Positions 25,964 through 36,200 of a stretch of DNA of 64,000 nucleotides are shown here, piece after piece. Source of the DNA: Sphingomonas sp. BT-65. Lineage in GTDB: Bacteria; Pseudomonadota; Alphaproteobacteria; Sphingomonadales; Sphingomonadaceae. The notes under the pieces were generated by a model that saw only the letters and a list, made by a program, of their open reading frames with translations, searched no databases and had not been told where the DNA came from. Each line of letters starts with the position of its first letter. Within the stretch, counting starts at the first letter, position 1. The stretch lies in the NCBI RefSeq assembly GCF_026107375.2, contig NZ_JAPCIA010000001.1, positions 2,952,251 to 3,016,250 on the forward strand, in the 5' to 3' direction. Position numbers and translations under genes: made by a program.

Positions 25964-26904
25964 GCGGGTGCCTTTTTCTGGAGGTCGAATGAGTCGGGCA
26001 GCACGTCCGCCATCGCCGCGCGCAGGATTTCGGTTTCGCGCGGTTCGATCGGAAGCCAGGGCGGGCGGACGGCGGCCCAGTCGGCATGCCCCGTGCGCTG
26101 CGCGTGCGCCGCCTTGAGCGCCGCGATCTGCGGCCAGCGCTGGAACAGGTTGCGCGCTGCGGTGATGCGCTCCTCGAGTGCGCGCGTCGCGTCGGGCGAG
26201 GCGCCCGCGGCGATCTCCCGCGCCAGTTCGGCGAGCCATGGCGCGATCAGGTTCGAGGTCGCGGTGATGCACCCTGCCCCGCCCGCGCGCATCAGCGGCC
26301 CGAGCAGGTGGTCCGCGCCCGCGAACACGGCGAGGCCCGGAAACGCCGCGACCAGCCCTCGCATATGCTCCAGATCGCCGCTCGAATCCTTCACGCCGAT
26401 CACCGCCCCGGGATAGGCGGCGAGCAACCGCTCGATCAGCTTATGGGTGATCGGCACGCCGCTCATCTGCGGAATGTGGTAGAGCATCACGCGCGGCCCC
26501 GGCGCCGCGCAGGCGTCGAGCACGCGCGCATAATGGGCGTAAAGCCCCTCCTCGCTCGGCGAGGGATAATAGAAGGGCGGGAGCAGCAGCACGGTGCGCA
26601 CGCCGCAGCCATGGGCGTGGCGCGTGAGCTCGATCGTCTCGGGCGCCGAGCAGACGCCGGTGCCGGGGACGAGCCGCTCCGGATCGACGCCGGAGTCGAC
26701 CACGGACTCCAACACCGCCTTGCGCTCGGCAAGCGACAGGCTGTTCGCCTCGCCGGTGGTGCCGAGCAGCGCGATTCCGTCGCAACCCGCCTCGATCAGG
26801 TTGCGGGCGTGTGCCGCGGTCCGTTCGCAATCGACCGCGCCGGCTGCATCGAACGCGGTGAACGACGCGCTGAACACGCCCCGGATCGGCAGCGGATCGT
26901 TCAT
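25960..26904 (-). CDS. dihydrodipicolinate synthase (DHDPS)/N-acetylneuraminate lyase family enzyme
   Basis: 314 residues, a class I aldolase-type TIM barrel. Signature residues: [10 protein letters not shown] near residue 50, the catalytic Tyr in [10 protein letters not shown], and the Schiff-base Lys in [14 protein letters not shown]. The family cleaves or dehydrates 2-keto acids (DapA, NanA, KDG aldolase, 5-keto-4-deoxyglucarate dehydratase). The GTTGE motif and placement between pdxA and other catabolic genes argue against lysine biosynthesis and for a sugar-acid derived 2-keto-3-deoxy acid. It overlaps pdxA upstream by 4 bases (ATGA) and the fusion gene downstream by 4 bases. Confidence 0.87.
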   Translation of the reverse strand: MNDPLPIRGVFSASFTAFDAAGAVDCERTAAHARNLIEAGCDGIALLGTTGEANSLSLAERKAVLESVVDSGVDPERLVPGTGVCSAPETIELTRHAHGCGVRTVLLLPPFYYPSPSEEGLYAHYARVLDACAAPGPRVMLYHIPQMSGVPITHKLIERLLAAYPGAVIGVKDSSGDLEHMRGLVAAFPGLAVFAGADHLLGPLMRAGGAGCITATSNLIAPWLAELAREIAAGASPDATRALEERITAARNLFQRWPQIAALKAAHAQRTGHADWAAVRPPWLPIEPRETEILRAAMADVLPDSFDLQKKAPA

Positions 26905-27911
26905 GCCGCCATCCCCCGCACCGTCTCGCGCGGACGCGGCGCATCGGCGAGGCGCTTGGCATAGGCCAGCGCGGCCATCATGTTGACGTGCGAGGCGTGC
27001 CCCGTCCCCGCGATGTCGAACGCGGTGCCGTGATCGACCGAGGTCCGGTCGATCGGCAGTCCCAGCGACACGTTCACCGTCGTGTCGAACGCGATCAGCT
27101 TGGTCGGGATATGCCCCTGGTCGTGATACTGTGCGACGACCAGGTCGAACTCGCCCTGCGCCGCGCGGTAAAATACCGTATCGGGCGAGATCGGGCCGTG
27201 CGCGTCGATGCCCTGCGCGCGGGCCTCATCCACCGCGGGCGCGATGCAGCGATCATCCTCGTCGCCGAACAGGCCATGCTCGCCGCAATGCGGGTTCAGC
27301 CCGGCCACGGCGATCCGCGGCGCTGCGATCCCGATCCGCCGCAGATGCGCCGCGCCCGCCGTGATCGTCGCCAGTACGCGTGCCGGTTCGACCCGGTGGA
27401 TCGCATCGGCGAGCGAGACATGTGTGGAGACGTGGATCGTCGATAGCTTTTCCGACGCGAGCAGCATGAACGACGCCGCCGACGCGGTGAGATGCGCGAG
27501 CAACCCGGTATGACCATCGAACGCGTGGCCCGCTAGGTTCATCGCCTCTTTGTTGATCGGCGCGGTGCAGATGCAGCCACCTTCCGCGGTGACGATCTCC
27601 ACCGCCCGCACGATCGCGCGATAGGCGGCGTCGCCCGCCACCGGATCGATCTTGCCGGTCGCGATGGTGGACGCGAGTGGAACATCGTCGAGCCGTACGG
27701 TGCCGGCCCGACTGTCGTCGCCGAAGCGGAGCGATGTCCCCACCAGCCGAGCCGCATGCTCGATCGTCTCGCGCGGTCCCACCACGCGCACGGCGCCGCG
27801 CGCCGCCTCGTCAAGCTCCGCCAATGCCCGGCAGGTGATCTCGGGACCGACGCCGGCCGGATCACCGACTGTGATGACGATCTGTCCGGGCTGCACGATC
27901 CTCGTCCTCAT
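26901..27911 (-). CDS. pdxA: PdxA-family 4-phospho-hydroxyacid dehydrogenase (likely PdxA2 type)
   Basis: 336 residues, the usual PdxA length. Family motifs: [13 protein letters not shown] at the start, the three metal-binding histidines in [23 protein letters not shown] and [14 protein letters not shown], and [15 protein letters not shown]. PdxA oxidises 4-phosphohydroxy-threonine for pyridoxal phosphate, but the PdxA2 branch oxidises 4-phospho-D-threonate or 4-phospho-D-erythronate to DHAP and CO2 and is found beside DUF1537 kinases. A DUF1537 kinase is divergent here, so I infer the catabolic role. It is the first gene of the minus-strand operon reaching the alcohol dehydrogenase. Confidence 0.87.
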   Translation of the reverse strand: MRTRIVQPGQIVITVGDPAGVGPEITCRALAELDEAARGAVRVVGPRETIEHAARLVGTSLRFGDDSRAGTVRLDDVPLASTIATGKIDPVAGDAAYRAIVRAVEIVTAEGGCICTAPINKEAMNLAGHAFDGHTGLLAHLTASAASFMLLASEKLSTIHVSTHVSLADAIHRVEPARVLATITAGAAHLRRIGIAAPRIAVAGLNPHCGEHGLFGDEDDRCIAPAVDEARAQGIDAHGPISPDTVFYRAAQGEFDLVVAQYHDQGHIPTKLIAFDTTVNVSLGLPIDRTSVDHGTAFDIAGTGHASHVNMMAALAYAKRLADAPRPRETVRGMAA

Positions 27912-28142
27912 GTCGCTTGGCTTCGCCGCTACAGGCAGCCTGCAATACCCATATCGCGCACTTCACAGCCTGTCATCCTGTAAATTTACTTGTAAGTCCG
28001 TATAGGCAGCCTATGCTTCGGCCACTGGGTCAATGGCCGAATTTGTGCGCGAAACAGCCGTTGCCCGCGGACATGATACCAGTTTACATGTCGGCATCGA
28101 ACGATCGACGGCAAACGTCGCGACGAGTGGAGAGGTACCTGC
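27912..28142. promoter_or_regulatory. divergent promoter region of pdxA operon and acid-sugar kinase operon
   Basis: 231 bases with several palindromes: GTAAATTTAC (27980-27989), ATAGGC-A-GCCTAT (28002-28014), and GACATG...CATGTC arms (28070-28075 and 28087-28092) that enclose ATACCAGTTTACA (28076-28088). The last is the reverse complement of the 13-mer before the TonB receptor at 21330. The layout fits operators for a shared GntR-type regulator; which palindrome binds which protein is not known. Confidence 0.6.
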
Positions 28143-29210
28143 GTGACGACCCCGATCCTTATTGTCGCCGACGATCTTACCGGCGCGCTCGATAGCGCGG
28201 CGCCGTTCGCGTCGCGCGGCTTGCACGTCCGCGTCGCGCTCGGCGTGGACGCGGTCGCCGAGGCTGCTGCCGCCGCGCCGGATGTCCTCGCCATCGACAC
28301 CCGCAGCCGCAACCTCTCTCCGCTGCTCGCTGCGGCGCGAGTCGAGGCCGCCTGGAGCGCCGCGCAGGCCCTGGCGCCTCGCTTGGTGATGAAGAAGATC
28401 GACAGCCGGCTGAAGGGCGAAGTCGCCGCGGAAACCGCCGCGCTACTCGCGGCATCCGGCCGCAGCAGCGCTATCGCCTGCCCGGCAGTGCTCGAGCAGG
28501 AGCGGAAGGTGACTGGCGGCCGTCTGACCGGACGGGGTGTCGGCGCGCCGCTCACCGTCGCCGGTCACTTCGGCGGCCTGCCATGCGAATGCCCCGACGC
28601 CGCGGATGAGGCCGATCTCGCGGCAATCGCCCGCACGATCCTGGACGCGCCCGACCGTATCGTCGCGGTCGGCGCGCGTGGCCTTGCGAGCGCGCTCGCC
28701 AGCCTCATTGCCGGTGCGCCGCAGGATGCCAGCTCTCTGGTGCCGGCTTTGCCGATGGTCATCGCGATCGGATCGACGGATCCGATCACAATCGCGCAGG
28801 TCGAACGGCTCCGTCTCGATTGTCCGCAGATCGTGGAACTTCCGGCGTCCACGGCCGCATCGAGCGGCTCGCGCGATCCGGTCATCCTCCTGCTGAGGGG
28901 GGCCGGACGTGCCGGATCCGATCCGATCGCCGCGACCGCGCGCTTCGGCCGCGAAGTGGCCGCGCTGGTGCGTGCGACGTCGGCGAGGACCATCCTCTGC
29001 TCGGGCGGCGCCACCGCGGCGGCGGTGATGGAAGCGCTCGGAGCGCGGCAACTCGTCCCCGAACATGAGCTCGACCCGGGTGTCCCGGTCGCGCGGATCG
29101 AGGGGACTGACGGCATCCGCCTCATCACCAAATCAGGCGGCTTCGGCGATCCCGGCGTGCTCAGCCGGATCGCGCGCCATGCCATCGGTCTTGGCCAGGT
29201 GGCAGTATGA
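28143..29210 (+). CDS. four-carbon acid sugar kinase (DUF1537 family)
   Basis: 355 residues from a GTG at 28143 with GGAGAGG upstream. DUF1537 hallmarks: ILIVADDLTGALDSA at the N-terminus (substrate-binding Asp-Asp), DTRSRNL, KKIDSRLKGEVAAE (substrate Lys/Asp/Ser) and the C-terminal nucleotide-binding domain with CSGGATAAAVMEAL and TKSGGFGDPGVL. Family knowledge: these kinases phosphorylate D-threonate, D-erythronate, 3-oxo-tetronates and related acids at C4. Length is slightly shorter than the usual 400-430. It is divergent from pdxA and overlaps the transporter gene by 4 bases (ATGA), so import and phosphorylation are coupled. Confidence 0.9.
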   Translation: MTTPILIVADDLTGALDSAAPFASRGLHVRVALGVDAVAEAAAAAPDVLAIDTRSRNLSPLLAAARVEAAWSAAQALAPRLVMKKIDSRLKGEVAAETAALLAASGRSSAIACPAVLEQERKVTGGRLTGRGVGAPLTVAGHFGGLPCECPDAADEADLAAIARTILDAPDRIVAVGARGLASALASLIAGAPQDASSLVPALPMVIAIGSTDPITIAQVERLRLDCPQIVELPASTAASSGSRDPVILLLRGAGRAGSDPIAATARFGREVAALVRATSARTILCSGGATAAAVMEALGARQLVPEHELDPGVPVARIEGTDGIRLITKSGGFGDPGVLSRIARHAIGLGQVAV

Positions 29211-30559
29211 GCACCGCCGCGGATCGCGCCGCCGAGCCGGCAGCCGCCGAGCTGCCGCAGGGCCTTCCCAGGGGAATCCGCGCGCATCTTCAGGGTTTCG
29301 GTCCCGGGCTGGTGCTCGCCATGACCTTCCTCGGCACCGGCGACCTGATCAGTTCGAGCGTATCCGGCGGCAATTACGGCTATGTGCTGATGTGGACGCT
29401 GATCGTCGCCCTCGGCGCGCGCTATTTCATGATTTCGGCGATCGCCAAATACAAGCTGCAGAACCGCTTCGGCGATCGCTCGCTGATGGCCGGCTACCGC
29501 CGCGTGTGGAAGGGATTCCCGATCTTCTTCGCGGTGATGATGCTGATCTACGGCATGATCGTCCAATCGGCGTTCCTGCGCGCGGGGACGGTCGGCCTGT
29601 ACGAATTGTTCGGGCGGCGCGGCGGCGAGTGGGGGCATTTCTGGTGGGGCATTCCCGTCGTCATCGGCACTGCCTTCGTGCTCACCCGCGGCAGCGCCTT
29701 CCGGTTGCTCGAATGGAGCGCGCGGGTCGCCTCGATCGTGATCATCGGTTCGTTCGTCTTCGCGCTCGTCCGCATCGGCCATGTCGACTGGGTGGCGCTG
29801 TTCAAGGGGCTCACCTTCGACGTGCCGCCCGACAACGGACCGTTCGACGCGCTGTTCATCGCGGTCGCGACGATCGGCACGATCGGCGGATCGGCGGCGA
29901 ACCTGCTCTACCCCTATTTCATGGCGGAACGCGGCTGGAACGAGCCCAGGCACCGCGCGCTGCAGCAGTTCGACCTGGCCTCGGGCATGGTGCCGCTGCT
30001 GCTCATCAACCTGCTGATCTGGATCGTCGCGGCCGAAACGCTGCGCGGGACCGGCATCACCGTTTCGAACGAGGCTGGGCTGGCGCAGATGATGACGCTG
30101 GCGGTGGGTCCCTTGGGGCCGACTTTGCTCTGGATCGCCTTCGCGCTCAAGGCGGTCACCAGCTTCCCGGCGCAGGCGCACGGCTTCGCCCGGCTGATGT
30201 TCGACGGGTTGCATCTCGGCACGCGGCGCGGCGAACGGTTCAAGGAGATCGGCGACGATCCCTGGTTCAATCGGGCGATGGTGGCATTCTTCATCATCGT
30301 GCCGCTGGTGATCACCTTCCCCGGCGCGCCCGATCTCGTCCATATCAGCGTGTTCGGCACTAGCGTCGTGACCGCGCTCACCCTGCCACCGATCTTGCTC
30401 GGCATCCTGCTGCTTACGTCGAGCAAGCGCTTCATGCTGGATGCGCATGTCAATCGCTGGTGGCAGACGGCGATCCTGATGATCATCGCCGTGATCGGCA
30501 TCTGGTCGCTCTACGCGATCGTCACCAATATCGCCGGTATGGTGGCCAAGGCGATCTGA
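29207..30559 (+). CDS. Nramp-family transporter without canonical metal motifs
   Basis: 450 residues with about 11 transmembrane helices in the LeuT-like Nramp fold. Helix 1 begins GPGLVLAMTFLGTGDLISSS; true Nramp metal transporters have DPGN where this has GTGD (about residues 43-46). In helix 6 the metal-binding MPH is replaced by a GGSAANLLY segment. Family knowledge: Asp and Asn of DPGN and Met of MPH coordinate Mn/Fe, so this protein probably does not carry those ions. Coupling to a DUF1537 kinase suggests it imports the acid sugar (with proton) or Mg. No other transporter is in this cluster. Confidence 0.8.
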   Translation: MSTAADRAAEPAAAELPQGLPRGIRAHLQGFGPGLVLAMTFLGTGDLISSSVSGGNYGYVLMWTLIVALGARYFMISAIAKYKLQNRFGDRSLMAGYRRVWKGFPIFFAVMMLIYGMIVQSAFLRAGTVGLYELFGRRGGEWGHFWWGIPVVIGTAFVLTRGSAFRLLEWSARVASIVIIGSFVFALVRIGHVDWVALFKGLTFDVPPDNGPFDALFIAVATIGTIGGSAANLLYPYFMAERGWNEPRHRALQQFDLASGMVPLLLINLLIWIVAAETLRGTGITVSNEAGLAQMMTLAVGPLGPTLLWIAFALKAVTSFPAQAHGFARLMFDGLHLGTRRGERFKEIGDDPWFNRAMVAFFIIVPLVITFPGAPDLVHISVFGTSVVTALTLPPILLGILLLTSSKRFMLDAHVNRWWQTAILMIIAVIGIWSLYAIVTNIAGMVAKAI

Positions 30560-30606
30560 CGGCAGCAGGGGAGCGGCTTGCCCGGGCAGCCGCCAATCTG
30601 TCGCAG

Positions 30607-33102
30607 CTATTTGACTGGCGGCGCGCCGTAATAGTCGGGCGCACCGTCGAGCCGCACGTCAATCCGGTCGAGGATGAAGCCAGGGTCGAGCGCATGGATG
30701 CGCAGGCGATGCGCGCCCTTGGCCAGCTGCCGGATCGGGATCGTACGGACGGCGGTGTTGGTGAGGACATTCTGCTTCCACTCTTCGCTGCGCCCGAAGG
30801 TGCGGAAATCGAGCAGCTGCACCAGCCCGTCGTCGAGCTGGACGGCGATGCGCAGGCCGTTCTCCGACGTGAGCGGATGGACGGGGATGGCGACGATACG
30901 TAGCTCGGCATCACCCGTGGCGGATACGTCGAAGCGATAGTCGAGCGGCGCCACGCCGGCCGCGTCGGCGCGCGAGGGCAGGTCGAGCTTCGCGCGCAGG
31001 GCGCCGCCGCGCGAGCCGAGTCCGGGGACGATTTCCCAGTCTGATGCTGACGCGCTCGTCGCCGAAAGCGAAACGATGCGGTCGATCCCGGCCGCGGCAT
31101 TCGGCGCAGTCGTGCGTCTCGCATCCGGCGGTGTCGTGACCTGCGGATAGAGTGGCTCGTCAAACACCGGCAGCCGCCGCGGCGCCATGTCCATCATCCC
31201 GCGCCACTTGCCGCTGTTCTGGCTGTTATAGGCGGCCGTGTCGGCGACGATCCGGGCGTGTGCCGTCTTGGCCTGCTCGACATGCGCGTTGATGCTGGTG
31301 CGGCCCTGGCGCGTGTAGAGCGAAGCGAGATCGAGGCGCAGGTTGCGCTCGTTGAGGCTCGCCGCTGCACGCACCGGATAGAGGACGAGCTGGAAGAAAG
31401 CGTCGCGGCGGTCGGCGGGCAGTGTCGTGGTCAGCGCCTCGGCGCGCGCGGTGATCGCGCGGTAGCGGTCGATCCGGGCCAGCGCCTCGCCGCCGCCGGT
31501 GCGGATATAGTCCCCGATTTTGTTGGGGCGAGTCGGCTCGGTCTGGCCGAAGCCCATGAACTCGGGCCGCCGCTCGAAGGCGAGGTCGTAATATTCGGTC
31601 ATGATCGCGGCGATCTCGGCCGCGTTGGCGCCACTGAACTGGTCCGCGGCCCAGCGCGTAAGGTGCGCGTCCGGCGCCGGCGTGATCGCTTGGGTGTCGA
31701 AGGCGAGGTCGAGGAAATATTGCGTCAGATACTCGCCTGGTTTGATGTCGCCGACATTGACCACCCAGAGCTTGCGCGCGTCCATCTGCCACGCCCGGTC
31801 GAGCTGCTCGCGGATCAGCGCCGGATGCGTCGTGCCGAGCCACAGATAGTCGTGCGGCCGGCCCCAATAGGAGATGTGATAATAGATGCCCGATCCGCCG
31901 GAACGCTTGCGCTCGGCGGGGTTCGAGAGCCGGTTGATATAGCCGTAATTGTCCTCGGGCCAGACGAGTGTCACGTCGTCGGGCACTTTGAGGCCGGTGC
32001 CGTAGATGTCGAGCACTTCCTTGTAGAGCGTCAGCACCTGCGGCACCTGATCGGCGGGCTTGCCCTGCGCCGTGGCGAGCAGCTCGCGCTGGATCGCCAT
32101 CACCTCGGTCATCGCCTGACGCGCCTTCTCCGGCGTGTCGGCGCCCTCCATCGCGGAGTCATGCTTGCCGCGCAGCCCGATCGTGTAGATATTCTCGAAG
32201 CCTTTCACCTCCTCCGCGCGGCGGCGCCAATAGTCGACCATCTTGTTGCGATTGGTGAAGAAGTTGAAGTCGCCGTCCTGCTCCTCCCACTCGCGCACAT
32301 TATTGCGCATCATCGGCTCGGCATGCGAGGTGCCGACCACGATCGCATGGTCGCGCGCCGCCTCGGCATTGCCGGGGATCTGGTAGAAGGGCTTGGTCGA
32401 GTCATGCATCGCCGGCCAGATGAGGTTGGCCTTCAATCGCCACATCAGCTCGAAGATGCGCACATAGGTCTTCGGCCCGATATCCCCGGTCTCGGGCTCA
32501 TAGGTCTTGGCCGCCCAGGGCTGGAGCCCCCAATCCTCGTCGTTGAGGAAGATGCCGCGATACTGGACCGACGGCGCGGGCGACAGGCGGCGGCTGCCGT
32601 CGACCGCCAGCCGCTTCACGCGGCGCGGCGTGACATCGGCCCACCATTCCCAGGGCGAGACCCCGATCTCGCGCGTCAGATCGACCACGCCCCAGATCGC
32701 GCCGCGCATGTCCGAGCCCGCGATCAAGAGATAGCGCCGCGACGGATCGCGCTTCGAACGGACGAGCAGGCGGGTGTAGCGTTCCCACTGGCCGCACAGC
32801 TCGGTGAGATCGATCCCCGTCTCGCGGGCGACCTCGCGAATCAGCGCCGAATCCTGAGGCCCCAGCACGACGCACAGCCGCCCGCACGTCGCAAGATCGC
32901 CCGACACGCGCGGTGTCATCCCGGTCAACTGCGTCAGGTCGCGTGCCAGCAGTTCGGCGGCCAGCTGCGCCGGGCGCTCGCCGGAATGGACGATACCGGC
33001 AACCTCGCGACCGTCGAACAGCTCGACCTGCCCGGCCAGCGCCGCCGAGGGAAGCAGCGCGGCAAGCGAGAGGAGGACGCGAGTGATCCGGATCGAGCGC
33101 AC
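30607..33102 (-). CDS. alpha-glucuronidase, glycoside hydrolase family 115
   Basis: 831 residues from a GTG at 33102, preferred because GGAGAGG lies just upstream; an ATG at 33135 has no ribosome site. Signal peptide ends at about SAALAG. GH115 features: YLLIAGSDMRGAIWGVVDLT, the YRGIFLNDEDWGLQPWAAKT segment, LMWRLKANLIWPAMHD, VGTSHAEPMMRNN, VTLVWPEDNYGYINRL and SGIYYHISYWGRPHDYLWLG. The C-terminal part (about 640-830) is a beta-sandwich. GH115 enzymes release glucuronic acid or its 4-O-methyl form from xylan or arabinogalactan. It carries a TTGGTCAGGCCAAT site 45 bases upstream. Its product would feed UxaC and ManD. Confidence 0.92.
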   Translation of the reverse strand: MRSIRITRVLLSLAALLPSAALAGQVELFDGREVAGIVHSGERPAQLAAELLARDLTQLTGMTPRVSGDLATCGRLCVVLGPQDSALIREVARETGIDLTELCGQWERYTRLLVRSKRDPSRRYLLIAGSDMRGAIWGVVDLTREIGVSPWEWWADVTPRRVKRLAVDGSRRLSPAPSVQYRGIFLNDEDWGLQPWAAKTYEPETGDIGPKTYVRIFELMWRLKANLIWPAMHDSTKPFYQIPGNAEAARDHAIVVGTSHAEPMMRNNVREWEEQDGDFNFFTNRNKMVDYWRRRAEEVKGFENIYTIGLRGKHDSAMEGADTPEKARQAMTEVMAIQRELLATAQGKPADQVPQVLTLYKEVLDIYGTGLKVPDDVTLVWPEDNYGYINRLSNPAERKRSGGSGIYYHISYWGRPHDYLWLGTTHPALIREQLDRAWQMDARKLWVVNVGDIKPGEYLTQYFLDLAFDTQAITPAPDAHLTRWAADQFSGANAAEIAAIMTEYYDLAFERRPEFMGFGQTEPTRPNKIGDYIRTGGGEALARIDRYRAITARAEALTTTLPADRRDAFFQLVLYPVRAAASLNERNLRLDLASLYTRQGRTSINAHVEQAKTAHARIVADTAAYNSQNSGKWRGMMDMAPRRLPVFDEPLYPQVTTPPDARRTTAPNAAAGIDRIVSLSATSASASDWEIVPGLGSRGGALRAKLDLPSRADAAGVAPLDYRFDVSATGDAELRIVAIPVHPLTSENGLRIAVQLDDGLVQLLDFRTFGRSEEWKQNVLTNTAVRTIPIRQLAKGAHRLRIHALDPGFILDRIDVRLDGAPDYYGAPPVK

Positions 33103-33146
33103 GCAACCTCTCCGCTTTCCACCGCCGCAGATCATGCATCCGGTTG

Positions 33147-33160
33147 TTGGTCAGGCCAAT
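33147..33160. promoter_or_regulatory. FadR-type operator candidate upstream of GH115
   Basis: TTGGTCAGGCCAAT, a near-perfect palindrome of the TTGG-N5-CCAA type used by FCD GntR regulators. It lies 45 bases before the GH115 start. Matching copies lie at 55930, 56788 and 61259-61291. Confidence 0.65.
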
Positions 33161-33184
33161 CTAGCAAATTCAGTCACCCGGCCC

Positions 33185-33219
33185 ACCCAAAAAATGAGAC
33201 ATGATCGCATAATTTGGGT
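33185..33219. promoter_or_regulatory. inverted repeat ACCCAAA/TTTGGGT in GH115-GH35 divergent region
   Basis: Seven-base arms at 33185-33191 and 33213-33219 with a 21-base spacer holding TGAGACAT, midway between the divergent GH115 and GH35 genes. It may be a second operator; evidence is only the symmetry. Confidence 0.35.
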
Positions 33220-33291
33220 ATCAGAGGCGGAATCGGTAACCCTCTTCGCGGCTGCCGTTGCCGAGTTGATAACAAAATCCGGGAGGATGGG

Positions 33292-36200
33292 GTGAGGGGC
33301 AGAGCAATTTCGCTAATGGTCGCGATGGCGGCGATGTGTTGGACGCCCCTCGCAACCGCCCAGCAGGCACGCGAGACGCAGAATCTCGCCGCGCCGGTCA
33401 AGACCTTCGGCCGCGTGTCGTTCGACGCGCGCTCGCTGATGATCGACGGCAAGCGCACCATGATTTGGTCGAGCGAGATGCATCATTTCCGCCTGCCCAG
33501 CCCCGATCTGTGGCGCGACATCCTGCAGAAGATGAAGGCCAACGGGTTCAACACCGTCGCCTTCTATTTCGACTGGGGCTTCCACAGCCCGAAGCAGGGC
33601 GTCTACGATTTCTCCGGCGTCCGCGACATCGACCGGCTGCTGACCATGGCGGAGGAGGAGGGGCTCTACGTCATCACCCGCGCCGGTCCCTATGTGAATG
33701 CCGAGCTGACGCGCGGCGGATTCCCGGGCTGGCTGGTCAACCAGCGCGTGAAGGCGCGCACCGATGCGCCGGAATATCTGGAAGCAGCGGACGAGTGGCT
33801 GACTCAGGTCCATGCCATCATCGCGCGGCATCAGATCAATGGCGACGGCAAGGGCAATCGCGGCACCGTCATCCTCCACCAGATCGAGAACGAGCTGGCG
33901 GTGACCACGCCGTCGCAGCGCCGCTACATGGACCATCTCTACAAGAAGGCGCGCGCCGACGGCATCAACGTACCGATCTTCCACAACGATCAGGGCCGCA
34001 ACGGTTATTGGACACCGCAGGATTCCAAGGTCGAGCACGTCGTGCCCGGCCCGGTCGATCTCTACGCGTTCGACGGCTATCCCGGCGGCACCTGCACTGT
34101 CGAGGGCAAGCCGACGCGCGGCAGCGCGGCGCCCGACTGGGGCTATTACGGTCCGGGCGGCGCGAAGGGCGGCGCCTCGGCCTCGGCCAACACGCCGGGG
34201 TTCCTGGCGGAGTTCGGCGGGGGCTGGTTCGACTATTGGGGGTCGAATGGCGGCTATGAATGCAACGCGATCCAGCGCGGCAAGCGCTTCCAGCGCGTGT
34301 TCTACGGCACCAACCTCGCCAACGGCATCAACATCCAGAGCTTCTACATGGGCTATGGCGGCACCAGCTGGGGCTGGCTGCCCGCGCCGGTGGTGTTCAC
34401 CAGCTACGACTATGGCTCGGCGATCTCCGAGCCGCGCGAGGTGCGGCCCAAGCTCGTCGAGATGAAGCAGCTCGGCGGGCTGATCGCGGCGGTGCCCGAT
34501 CTCGCCGGTATGATCCCGGCGGGGACGCCGCGGATCTCGTCGGACAAGGTGCAGGTCTATCACAACAAGTCGCCCGAGACCGATGCGCGCTTCCTGCTGG
34601 TGACGCACAAGCCATCGAACGGGCAGGGCAATGATCGCTTCACGATCACCGCCGATCTGCCCGACGGGCGCTATAGCTTCCCACAGGGCGAGCCGATGCA
34701 GCTCAACGGGTTCGACGCCAAATGGCTGGTCGCCGGGGTGGATGTCGGGGGGCAGCGGCTGGTCTATTCGACCTCCGAGCTGCAGACCGCAGTGAAGCTC
34801 GACGCCGCCGACCTGCTGCTGATGTATGGCCGCGCGGGCGAGCCGGGAGAGACCGTGCTGCGCTATGCCGGCGCGCCCAAGGTAGAGGTGATCGAGGGCA
34901 ACGTCGCGAGCAGTTTCGATGCGACGAAGGGCGATCTTCGCCTCAACTACACGCATCGCGGCCGGGCAGTGGTGCGGATCACCGACGCTGGCCAGCCGCC
35001 GCTTACGCTGCTGCTCGCCGATGAGGATGAGGCCGGCGCCTATTGGACTCATGACACCGCGGCGGGGAAGATCCTTGCGCGAGGGCCGGCATTGATCCGC
35101 AGCGCAACGGCCAAGGGCGGCGTGCTGGCGCTGACCGGCGATACTTCGGGCGAGACCACGCTCGAGGTCTGGGCGCCACGCGCGCTCCGTTCGCTGCAGT
35201 GGAACGGTGTCGCGGTTCGTACCGCTGTGACCGCACGCGGCAGCGTCGCTTCGGTGGCGCCCCTCGGCGGGCCGGCGGATTTCCCCTTGCCCACGCTCAC
35301 CGGGTGGCGCGTCGCCGCGGGCTCGCCCGAGGCGCGGCCGGACTTCGACGACAGCGGCTGGCAGGCGATCGACCGCCGCCGCGCCGGCACCACCACTGCC
35401 TGGGCCGACGGCCAGCCGACATTGGTGATGGACCCCTATGGCTTCCACGAGGGCGACGTCTGGTATCGAGGCCGCTTCGAGGGCGGTCGTGAAGCGGAGA
35501 AGCTGTCGGTCTTCTACGGCGGCGGCGCGGCGGGCCTGCTCCAGCTCTGGCTCGACGGCGAGTTCATTGGCCAGCATGAGATTCCCTCCGGCCAGCCGCG
35601 CCCGATCACCCTCGGCGGGACCGAATTCCCGCTGCCCACCAAGGCGCGCGCGCCGGGCCAGCATGTGTTGAGCGTGATGGTGCGCAATAACGGCCACAAT
35701 TGGGACCTCGATGCCGACGACTTCCACAAGGAAGCGCGCGGGCTGATCCAGGCCTCGCTGCAGTCGGCGGCGGGAAGCAGCTTCGCGGTGCCGATCGAAT
35801 GGCGCATCCAGGGCCGCAAGGGCGGCGAGGACCTGGCCGATCCGGTGCGCGGCGTGGCCAATAATGGCGGCCTCCATGGCGAGCGGCAGGGCTGGCACCT
35901 GCCGCGCTTCAACGACACGGGCTGGGAACGCGTGACCGCGCCGCCCGCGAAGCTCGCGCCCGGCACGACCTGGCACCGCGCCCGCTTCACGCTCGACGTA
36001 CCCAAGGGACAGGACGCGACGATCGGCCTCGCCTTCGGCGACACGAGCAAGCCGCGCTCGGCGGCGCGTTATCGCGTGCTGATCTTCGTCAATGGCTGGA
36101 ACATGGGCCAGTTCATCGCCCATGTCGGCCCGCAGCGCGTGTTCGCGATCCCCGAGGGCATTCTCAACCACCGCGGCGCGAACAGCATCGCGCTGGCGGT

